Assembly (NCBI GenBank): GCA_036898135.1 | Contig: CM072515.1 | Location: 16,401,830-16,465,829, forward strand | DNA length: 64,000 bases | From: Oncomelania hupensis | Taxonomy: Eukaryota; Mollusca; Gastropoda; Littorinimorpha; Pomatiopsidae | Direction of reading: 5' to 3' | In this document: piece by piece, positions 51,049 through 62,100 of the stretch | Position numbering within the stretch: position 1 is the first letter of the stretch | How the letters are laid out: each line of letters begins with the position of its first letter | Program-made: the position numbers and the translations under genes | The notes under the pieces: model-generated | Seen by the model: only the letters and a program-made list of their open reading frames with translations | What the model was told of the DNA's origin: nothing | The model's database searches: none

Positions 51049-54000
51049 CAACAACAATGGCAATTTATTATGCTCTTTTCCTCCATGGACCAACGTGAAC
51101 TCTTGACTGATTACTATTTTTCAAGTTCATACGAAACAAGAATTCTCCTCTCTGAACTACACAAGGTTAGGAAAATAGGAAATCAAATGAAATAGAATTT
51201 GCACATTTTGTAAACTTTGTACATCCAGTTGGAACAATGCAATAAAATGGAAATGCTGCAAGTTTGCAATACACAAGAAAAGAGACGAGATACAAGATGA
51301 TTGATTGTCCTCATTTACACCGGGACGTTTGACTTTCTGACCACATAATCGCGGGTGTAGAGGAAAACTATTCTAAGTGACATTTTGACCGAAATTGAGT
51401 TTTTCCCATGGTTTAAATAGCCATAGAGGGGGGCAACTTCTGTCAAAATATCAGAACTGTAGCTTAAAAAATGATAGAGTTATAGCCCTTGAAAAAAATA
51501 TTCTATCTTTGTCGTCAGAAAATGTTTGGAGGAAAAGTATTATATATGGCAGTTAGAGTAGTTTTCCTCTCAAATATTTTCTAATATTATTAGAAAGGGA
51601 GGAAGACTATTCTAACTGTGTAAGTTAGAATAGATTTCCTCTCGAAATGTATCTTTGAAAACGAAGTAAACTATTCTAACTACCTCTTAGAATACCTTTC
51701 CTCTCAAAATGGTTTCTTCAAAAATGAAGAAACTATTCTAAGAGTCAGTTAATATACTTTTCCTCTCAAACATTTCTTCCCAAACCCCAAAAATATATTT
51801 TAAGTACCGCTTAGAATAATTTTCCTCCCAAACGTCTTTGCTATGAGAACAAGGAAAGTGGCAGTTAGAATACTTTACATCTGAGTGGATTTTTCCATTA
51901 GGAGTCCTGCGTGAGAAGTGTGCTCAATATTTTCAGCAATTTTAGTATGAACACTCACAGGGTGTACTTTCTGCTCTGTAGCAGAGCTGGTGTGTGTGTT
52001 TCTAACAATGTTGTGGCGATTCTAGCCCAAGACAATATTGATAAGGTGAGTTTACATTTTACACAGACGTGTGTCGGTTTGGGTATGTGTATCTTTATAT
52101 GCATGGGGATGGTGAGAAAGAAATGACAGAGACGACACACTATTTAGTATGCCACCAAAATGTCATTAGGCTAGCCTATGCCGTAATGCTAAAGAATAGT
52201 ACTAGCAGCGTGTTGCTGTTTGCAAATAACCTAGATCTATGCTGCTTTATTTTCAGATGTTTTTTCGCTTGCTTGTTTCTTTCTTTCTTGCTTGCTTGTT
52301 GTTTTTGTCTGATGTCATCATTGTTTCTTTCTTTCTTGCTTGCTTGTTGTTTTTGTCTGATGATGATGACATCAGACAAAAACAACAAGCAAGCAAGAAA
52401 GAAAGATGACATCAGACAAAAACAACAAGCAAGCAAGAAAGAAAGAAACAAGTCTGCATCAGCCGTTGGAAAGTGGCGGGGGCCGAGATGAGACCCATTG
52501 GCATCCGGGTGTACTCATAGAGGCCCATAGGAGTGACGAAGGCTGTTTTGTGTTGATCTCGTGGGTCCATGGCGATTTGGTGATATTCACTGGCCAGGTC
52601 CAACGTGGAGAAGTATTGGGCCCCAACCAGCGCGTCAAAGGACTCCTGAATGCGAGGAAGCGGATACGCATCACCAACCTTCTTGGCGTTTAGGCGGCGA
52701 TAGTCGACACATAGCCGTACGGTCCCATCTTTCTTTCGCACAACGACAATTAGTGCCGCGTATGGACTGTGGCTCTCGACGATTTTGGTCTTCTCCAGGA
52801 GTCCTCTGATGTGGTCTTGGATTTCCTTCAGCTGGTGAGGTGGGATGCGCCTGTAGGGTTGGGCGACGGGCACTTCGTCTCTCGTCCGCAGTTGATGTTG
52901 GACGATGTCCGTGTAGCCCAAATCCAACTCGTTTTGTACAAAGGCTTCTCTGTTCTTGTCCAGGACTTGTTGAAGTTCTCACTGTCTGGTTGTGCCATCG
53001 AACGTGGGGCAGGGAATGGTGTTCTTGGTGGTCTGTTCTGATGGTGTTCCGATGGTGACCACCAGTTCATTTACAGTGGCGGTGAATGCCACCTCGTCCT
53101 TTCCTTGGACATCCTCTACTGTCTGCAGTGACGCCAGTGGAGTCCGGGCTGGAAGGATGACGTCCACCTCTGAGAGATTGGCCACTCACACGTATCGCTG
53201 TGAAGCGTCATCGCTGACGAGGGTCGGAACGATTAGCAGACCTCCAGGCAGGGGTTGTGTTAAAGGTGACGCCAGTAGCTGTGGCGTAGGCCGCTGCGTT
53301 GAGGTCACTCGCACAGTGGCCATGGCGAAGGGTGGGACCACTGTTTGTACTGCTGTCTTGGCGATGCCTTGGACCAAGGTGTTGTCATGTCGCACTTCTT
53401 GGATGGACGCAAACAGGCCTTGAGGTAAGCTGGTCGGACTGGCTGTCATCCACTCTACCAGGACGTTCATCCCGACCAACAACAGCAGGCGCTTCTTGCG
53501 TTCCCTCATGACCGGTTCCGTGGGCTCCCTGACGACCAGGATGGGAATACCAGAAAACGTGGTCCCGTCCAACTGCAGCTCAGCGACCAGGATACCGAAG
53601 TAGTGTACCTCTGCGCCGTTTACTGCCCGCTGCTTGAGGTGGGACGACTCGACTGAAGGAAAGCGTCACCAAGATTCTCGGTGACCCAGGTCTGCGTCAC
53701 AGTCGTTACCTCGCTGCCCGTGTCGAGGAGAGCTTGCACAGCTCGGCCATTGATGCGTGCGGTTGTCGTGGGGCATTCGCCAATCAGTCTTTTACTGCCC
53801 TTGCCCCCCCCCTCCCCTCTCCTCCCGTTGCCTGTGTTTCGACAACGGGGCTAGCAGTTTCTCTGCTGCCCTCGTGGTGATTGTTGTCCTCGTGGTGGTT
53901 GGACGTGGGGTTGTCTTTGAGGACAGCTCCTCTGGAGGTGGCCCCTTTGGCCGCAAACCCAGCAGACGGCAGTTCTGGTGTCACGTTGAGGAGCCGACTG

Positions 54001-54950
54001 TGGACGTTGATTTAGCTGCTGCAGCTGCTCCTTCAGCTCCGCTAGTTGACTCTGTAGAGCCGCCATTCCTTGGGGGTCGGGCACCGGCGTTGCTGTCTGT
54101 TGTTGGGTTGTCACGCTGTCGCCGTCACGGTCCTCCTCCTTCAGCCAACACTGGGCTTCCGCTCTGGCCCGCAGGTAGGAGACATCCTCTCCCCTAATAA
54201 TGCGGCGGAGCTCCCGTCGAAGGTCTTGTGATTTGAGCCACTCAACGAATTTATCACGCAGCATTTTGTCAGGGATGCTGCCAACCTTTCTTGTATTGGA
54301 CCGCTGGGCCAGCTGCTGAAGTTGTTGGCCGTACTGCAGCACGGTCTCTCCTGCTCCCTGCTGCCGGCTGTGGAACCTGCTTAAAGTGCTGGTGACTCCC
54401 CTCTGTTCGGCGAACGTCTCCTCCAGGACACCCAGGGCCTCCTCTGCCGTTTTCACGTCTGCCCGCTGGATGATCTCCTGTCGGGCACAGCCGCGGAGCG
54501 ATTGAAGCAGCCACTCCATAGCTGTACCCCCATCCAGCTGGCAGTGGCCCAGGATTCGCCGTGCCCCCTGTGTGAAGTCCTCAACCTCATCGCCATCCCC
54601 CGTGAAGGTTGGAAGTTTGGGGGGGTGGCATCATCCACAACTTCTGCATGGTCGAAGAGGGTGCGTGGGTGGAAGAAATGTCATCTTGCGCCGCCTCTGA
54701 TGTCCTCTCGTGACTGGATGGGCGATGAAGTGTGGTGTCGCCTCTGTGGGCCCCTCCCTGGATGAGGGCAGTCTCTTCGCTCTCGCTTTCCACTGGTCGG
54801 TTCCTCAGCTGCCTTGCCTTCTTATATGCCTTCCTTGGGTTTGTCATCTTTCTTGATCCTGCTCGCAGTGCCAAAATTTTTGTAGTGGTGTTGGATGTTG
54901 GAGAGAAGATGATAAAGTGATGGAGGCTAGGGTGATGAAGAATTCTCACA

Positions 54951-54987
<37 letters not shown>

Positions 54988-56100
54988 CCAAGCCAGTTCG
55001 TTGATGACCGTTGAAAGTTTTATTCTCGAAGTGCATCATACTAAGAGAGCGCAACAGGCAATGCTCCATTTGTATTAGATCGTAATAAAAGTCTGTTTGT
55101 GTATTAATGCAGTGTAATTTGACCAGTCTTGTTCACTTTATCAATGCTGTTTCATTTTGGTAGCTGCATAACACGTTGTCATTATTTTATTAGTGCACCA
55201 ATAAAATACATGAGTAGTAGTGGTACAAGAGTAGTACATAACGACTTATGTCTAATATGATTTTAGTTATTTTATGTTAATGGTACTTTGGAAAATGAAG
55301 ATAAGGTTACGGTTTTGTATTTGGTTTGAATAAAATTGGGAACTCGTTTTTGAGGATGAATATACAGTGTTGCTTTCTCGTTCTTTTATTTGTTACAGAA
55401 AACTATTGTAAGTGTATCATGTGTAAGTTGTTTTTTGTGTTTTTTTCCCCTCAGTTTTCATAATTTTTCGAGAGGAAAAGTATGCTATTTGACTCTTACA
55501 ATAATTATCTTTTCTTTACTTTTCTCAGCAATGGAGGAAAACTATTCTTTCTGACACATAAAATAGTTTTCCATTAAATTTTCAACATTTTCAATGGAAA
55601 ACTATTCTATGTGGCAGATAGAGTAGTTTTACTCATACTATTTTACAGAAGGAAAATATTCTAAGTGGCATTTTGTTTATTTTAACAAGATAGGAAAATT
55701 TTTTTGAGAAAAGCATTGTCAAAAACAGACTACGATCCATTTATCTCCTACATATATAGGTTTCAGACCATAACATTACTTTTTATTGAAATAGGAAGAT
55801 TTTTTGCTTCTCCTGTAAAATTTCAAAAAAGTCACTTAGAATAGTTTTCCTCTAGACCCGCGAATTATAGCAGACAGCAACTCAACTGTGACCATCATCA
55901 TCATCATCATCAGTGACGTCTTTTTTATCACGGTCGATCTCCATATCTCTTGTCCCACCAGTTTTTCTCTTGTTCTTCTAGTTAGTTTCTGTATCCCTTT
56001 GCACAACTCACATGCTTCAGGATTGAGGAATAAAGAAGAAGTGGACATCATCATCATCATCATCATCTTCATCATCATCATCATCATCATTATCATCATC

Positions 56101-56148
<48 letters not shown>

Positions 56149-59100
56149 TTCTTCATCTTTATCATCTTCTTCGTTTCTAATGTTTATATGCTTGTCTGTT
56201 TCAGGTTGCACATTCCAGCCTAACAGCAATTCGTCCATCAACCCAGACCATCTGAGCTACTTCCGTTTCGCTGGTCGCTTGCTGGGCTTGGCTCTGTTCC
56301 ACCGACAGCTGCTGTCCACCTACTTCACACGCTCCTTCTATAAGCACATTCTAGGTTATAGCATGTTACAGTCATGATCAGATCATTTCAGGCAGCTAGT
56401 CTTGAAAAATGTTTTGTCTGTAACTCTTTAATTCCAGAGTTCAAACACTATGATTGAAGTACATGTACTAGTATTTTGTTTCTACCAGTCATATTATTAC
56501 CTAAGAGTTATATATCATAGTGTTCATAACTACATGTAGGTTTTTTTCTAAACATTTGGTGTATTTTTGGTAAATTGACATGAAATTCATCTTTAAATTG
56601 GTCAGGATTGGGCTCCTTCCTTTTCGTCTCAAGAGATTGAGAATTTCCTGTAAATTCCACTTTCACTTCTAGATGTGTGAATATTTTAGTCATAGTCATT
56701 TCCCACACCTGGCCTAATGCCTGCCAGATGCATTCTGTTGATAACCAATGGCGGTGATTCAATCAATGTCTATGTGAGAGAGGAGGAATACTGTTGAAAC
56801 TGACATGCCTGGCTTAGCTGCCAGCAGGAAATAGCTGAACAGTAAACCGGGCAAAGGGAATGAAGTGTTTGATTGTCAAAAGCAAGCCTGGGCAACCCCC
56901 AGACATATGGTGTGCAGAAGCCGAAAAAAAACTAAAACACACAAATCAGTCATGACACGTTACTGCTCAGAGTTGTTTAGAGGCAAACGTTAGCCTTGGT
57001 GACTCAGCTATGTTGTGTGGCATTAGTTAACCCTGTGGTGATTATTACAAGATGACAGCAGCAGTTAATTGGGGCTTCATGTATGTCACAACATGGGATA
57101 GTTTGCATTTTTGTCCCTAATGCATGCTATCAATGTTTTCATTTCTTTGTTTATAGGTGTACCAGTGAGCTATCAAGATGTATCTTCCATTGATCCAGAG
57201 TATGCCAAAAGCCTTCAGGTTATTGAAATGTTCAGTGTTGATGTTTACCTTACCTATATGTTACTGTTTTGTTTATTGGGAGAGACAGAAAGGTTGTGTA
57301 TAGCACAGGTAGCGGTGGTCTCTCCTAAAGAAGTGGAACTGAATTAAACGGTAGCATCTTTGATACAATTCATAGGCTCTCCCCTCACCACTTTCATCAC
57401 TAAAATATTGTTTTGTTATTGATTAGGGCGACACAGTAGCGTAATGGTTTGGACACGTGTTTAAAATGTTAAGTTCAGGGGTTAAAATCTTCCACGGATT
57501 CGCATAAATCCGCGTAAAGTAAAAACTTTCCGCAGAAGAAAATGTCCGCTTTCCGCGAAAATGACAATCCTTGAGAAAGAACCAAAAAAAATTCTCAAAC
57601 TGTCGCGATTCCCAAACAGTGTAGGTCTACAAGCAGTCAGATTCTCTATCTACACTTCCTTTTCCAACATGGTGTCTCATTATGCACCACTTGTTGTAAT
57701 TCGCGGCGAAGCTTATGACGATTCAGGAGTAAAAAATAAGTTGCGATGGGAGTGGTGCAAAAAATCTGTTAAAGTAAGTCCAACCCTGATGTGTTTGAAC
57801 GGATTGGCGAGCACATTAGGAAGCTAAGCTCAAATGGAACTGCTCGATGCGACACAACCTCAAATGCTGCAGAGGACAATAACTGTAGGGACTCAAAGAG
57901 CACCTCAGCATCCACAAACTGCATCAAAAAAATGAAGAAACAGTCATCAGTTGGGAGTTTCTTCAACCCATGTTGAAGAAATATATCTATTCCTGTGCCT
58001 TGTTTGTAACAAGTAAACTTGTGTGCTCTACACCTATTTTTAATGTCTCTTGGTGCTCAGAATGCGCGAGAATGCATACATTTTTTTCATGATTTTTTCA
58101 ACAACATAAAACCTCCCTCTACCCCTTCTCTCCCTTCACTCTTACACAAATTTTCCTCTTTTTTTAAGTCAGGTGTTTGGACCCCTGTAAGTTACATTGA
58201 GCTAGGTCAGTGCTTGGATGGGTGACTTTACTTAGCAGGCAACTATCAAAATGACACACACACAATAAAAACAAGCGCACAAACACCCCAGTCCACCCTG
58301 CTGTGAATGGGTACCCAGCTCTGTTTAGAACCAGGGAAGAGAAAGCAGCGAGGGAGAGGAAATGGGCACTGCCCCCATTAAGCTAGCCCAGAGAAAAGAG
58401 ATGTTCAAAACGCCTCTCTTTCCCGAGGAATTGCCTGTACCTGTGTTATCTATTGATTGTACACTTGTTAATGTTCTGCCGTTTATAGATTGTGTAATTT
58501 ATAGTTTTGAATGTAAGTTGTTTAGGCTTTTCTTTCATCTATCATTGAGTGATTTGGGTGTGAGATGTGAATTAATAGGGATGATATTTATAATATCAAG
58601 TAATTTATATTAATGTGATTGAAGTCAGGCCATTTCAGGCTTTCATTCAATATTTCTTCTTCTTCTGATGATGATGATAAGGATTAGGATGATGTTGATG
58701 ATGACAATGATGATGATGATTATGATGATGCCCTGAGCATGCTGCCAGCATGGATAAGCTGTGTCTTATAAGTGGACAGAAAGATGATTATGTTGATGAT
58801 GATGATGTTGAGGGTGATGATTTGGGCTTTATATACCACTAAGATGTATAAACTACAGCATGCTCAGTGCTTGGTTTAACCTTTTTTTTCCTTTCATACT
58901 TTACAGTGGCTGCTCGACCATGACATCAGTGACCTTGGCCTTGACCTGACCTTCAGCGTGGAAACAGACGTGTTTGGCTCCATGCAGGAGGTGGAACTCA
59001 TCCATAGAGGATCCAAAATTGCAGTCACAGAGAAGAACAAGGTATTTTATATAACGAGTTAACACATGACAGCTGAATCTGTTCTTTCTTTCTTCCCTTT

Positions 59101-62100
59101 GTTACCCAGCTAGTGCTATGGGATGAGGCATAGGGGGGAAGGTGAGGAGGGGGGGGAGGGTGAGGAGGGGGCCTGTATTGTGCATATTTCTTCAGGAGTT
59201 GCCTCTTTGAGGGTCATAATACTAGTAAGACTTTTGCGTTTGTGACTGTTTTTTTAAACTCACATGCATTATGTATTCACCCCCACCCCCATACCCTCTC
59301 CACAAAAAAACCTTTCCACATTTTTACTCAGAACCTATTTGTATATCCATGAGACCTCATGAATGAATGAAATCATTTCAAGGTCAAGGTCACAAGGTCA
59401 ACAAATGTTAGTAAAATAATGACAATTTTTCACAAAATGTCACTTATTTTCCAAGTTATTAATATTGACCTTAATGCTCTTTCATGCATAATAATCAATG
59501 AGACACACATACTTTGCAATTTGGTAAACCTCACACCAAGGCCACGGTCACTGGAGCGGTCCAAAGTCAGTTTGTATATGTACTTTGAAGCGACCTTGAC
59601 CCTAAATTATGAGAGATATTAAGTCCAAAATTGTTGTAGTTAGAGATAATAGATTGATCTTTCATATTTGTTCATTTTTTGCATTGATCTTGAAGGTGAA
59701 GGTCATTTTAGGCTTTGCAAAAACATAAAAAAATAGGTCATCGTAAAGTGGAATGGCTGTTTATTTAACCCATAGTGTGCAACAACATTGGATTATTTAA
59801 TTAGACATGCATGAGAGGTCACATGAAGGTCAAAGTCATCCCAAGGTCAAGGACACTAAGGTCAAGGTCATCTCAAGGTCACTTTTTTTTGCATAATACA
59901 GCTTGTGCTGTAGATTATTAGTAATTGGAGCTGGAGGTCATCAAGGTCATCTCAAAGTTAAGAGCATAGAAAGATCAAAGTTGGTATTACTTTGCATTTT
60001 AATGCTACTGTTTCATTTTGTTTTTTTTTTCTGGGCAGTCATTTTCATTTTAACAAGGATGATGATGATGATGATGATGACTGTGATAATGATGATGACA
60101 ATGACAGTGATGATATGTGTGTTGTGATACAGAGGGAGTACGTACAGCTGGTGACTGAGTTGAGGATGACTCGCGCTATCAAGCCACAGATTGACAACTT
60201 CCTGTCTGGTTTCCATGATTACATTCCCCACAGCCTGGTTCAGCTCTTCAATGAATTTGAACTGGTGAGGCATAGAAGACAATTGTTACAGAAACTTAAC
60301 TTTCTGTATTGTGACTGGCGGCAGGGTTAGCTCAGTGGTCAGAGCGGACGACTTGTGTGAGTGCGTCTTGGGCGATGTGGGTTCGAATCCTGATTTCAGC
60401 AAACTATTGTGTGATTGCTGACCATATTATGGGCCAGCGCCTTGAGAAGCTCTCTGAGCTGGTAAGTGCGCTATATAAGAGAAATCTCTTTTTTTAATTT
60501 TTAAGCTGTAGTACTTTCTTTAAGGCTGCTTCCATCATCATGAAGTATCTGCAGCTGTGGTTTCGCTGTTGCTACAGTTGAGAGAGAGAGAGGGAGAGAG
60601 AGAGAAATTGATTGATCATTTATTGAAAATAGGCATATTGAAGGGGGTCTGCAAATAAGAAACAATCAGGTACCTATCCTATCCTATGCCGTAACTCAAA
60701 AGTCATTGGGGCACCACAGATGATCGTTTAACCAGCATACTCCATCTTTCTCTGCCCTCACCAACCCTCATGGCTTCGCTCAGTGTCAAGCCAATCCATT
60801 CTCGAATGTTGTCCTCCTACCTCTTTTTCTGTCTCCCTCTTCTTCTGCCTCCTTGCAGGATGGTCTTTACAAAAGTACATAATTTAATTATGAATACAAA
60901 GAACACAACAATATATTATCTCACAAGAAATCCCTTATCTTAAATGCTTTATAAATGAACAATGACAGTTTTCTTATAATCTCAATATTAGCAGAGGATA
61001 AAAGCAACTCAAGCTGAACAAGATTAGGGCTTCTGTGACATTTTACAGGAATTAATTGTTGCCTCAAATTAACAAAAGCAGGACAGCACAGAATAAAATG
61101 CAGTTCGTTATTCACAGATATTTTACACAATGGACAAAACAGATATACTGTGTCATGTCTGCATTGATTATGTCATGTATCATTCCATACATTGATGAAC
61201 AAGCACGTTAGATACCCCTACTCTAAATGTTGTTAAAATACATTTTGGATTCCTGTCAAAAATAATTACCAAGTATAATTTTCTACTATGATCTATTCTA
61301 GGCCATACAGATTTATGTATGTAGTAAACCTATCACTTTCACACATGTGGCTTTCTCAGTTTTGCCAACAAGTGGCTATCAGTCTCTCTCTTAATGCAAA
61401 AATGAGAGATCTACAACCCACGATGCCCAAAAGAGAGAGGGAAGGGATGGGAAAAGGGGAGAGCGGGGGAGGGGGGAGGAGAGGTGGAAAGGGGAGGGGG
61501 AAACGAAGAGATAGAATCGTGTGGTACTTTCTGAGTGAAAGTTACTTGCAGTACTTGTACTATAGTTTTATAATTTAGGCATATTGCTGAGCTGATCATG
61601 ATCACAATCATATCTCACTCCAGAAACATCTATGTCCTTGAACTCTTCTACTTCTTGCACCTTATTTTTCAGTCTTTGTTACACCTAAACCAAAATGTGT
61701 CAAAATCACGAAAAATCTGCTAGCTGCAGTCTGTAGTGTCTGAGATGCACGTGAAAACAATAAAACCCAAAATTAAGAAACAAACAGTCTCATCTCTCCG
61801 CTCCCCTCCTAAAAAACTAAAGAGCTGGGAGGAGAAAACCATATCCATATACTCATAAACTTTTAAATGAACTTGGATAGATTCAGAAGTGGCTGGCTTG
61901 AGTTAGATCCTATCTTGGCTAGCGCCTTGAGCAGCTTTTGAGTTGGAAAAACACTATATTTAAAATAAACTTTTAAAGAAACAAAGAAAGAAACCTTACA
62001 ACTATGCGCTGATGGCCAGCAATACCACCAATTATTGTTTGCAGGAACTGTTGTTGTCAGGGCTGCCAGAGATAGACCTGAGTGACTGGAAGACCAACAC

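Larger units (their letters stand above)
52452..54881 (-). mobile_element. Ty3/Gypsy element 2: gag-protease-RT, 3'-truncated
   Basis: Minus strand from the LTR at 54882 through gag, protease and the N-terminal RT, ending at the palindrome. A primer-binding site follows the LTR on the minus strand (TTGGCACTGCGAGCAGG). RNase H, integrase and the 3' LTR are absent. Its RT is from a different lineage than the element at 2394-4686. Confidence 0.88.
51349..55863. mobile_element. 4.5-kb inverted-repeat element in intron 18
   Basis: The terminal repeats at 51349-51381 and 55831-55863 are inverted copies of about 33 bp with one mismatch (outer TCGCGGGT, inner GAGGAAAACTATTCTAAGTG). Variants of 'GAGGAAAACTATTCTAA' recur many times inside both subterminal regions (51540-51900, 55450-55680). 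A Ty3/Gypsy element occupies the middle. Target duplication is unclear, and no own transposase was seen. Confidence 0.8.
57425..58420 (+). repeat. SINE interrupted by a hAT-like element
   Basis: The tRNA-like head (57425-57475, A-box-like 'GTAGCGTAATGGTTTGGACA') rejoins a body at 58188 ('GAGCTAGGTCAGTGCTTGGA') once the 712-bp insert is removed. The 'GCTTGGATGGGTGAC' box resembles a 5S rRNA internal promoter element. Confidence 0.65.

Noticed and set aside
52412..54847. Gypsy elements 1 and 2 as two halves of one element
   Set aside because: Element 1 retains the RT C-terminus, RNase H and integrase and element 2 retains gag to RT, but RT style and flanks differ and 48 kb separates them; no shared LTR sequence seen.
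58195..58230. 5S rRNA gene
   Set aside because: Only the GCTTGGATGGGTGAC box is similar; the rest of 5S is absent, and the segment belongs to a SINE.
60322..60395. A genuine tRNA gene
   Set aside because: A and B boxes are good, but the acceptor stem does not close and the unit continues into a SINE body and tail.
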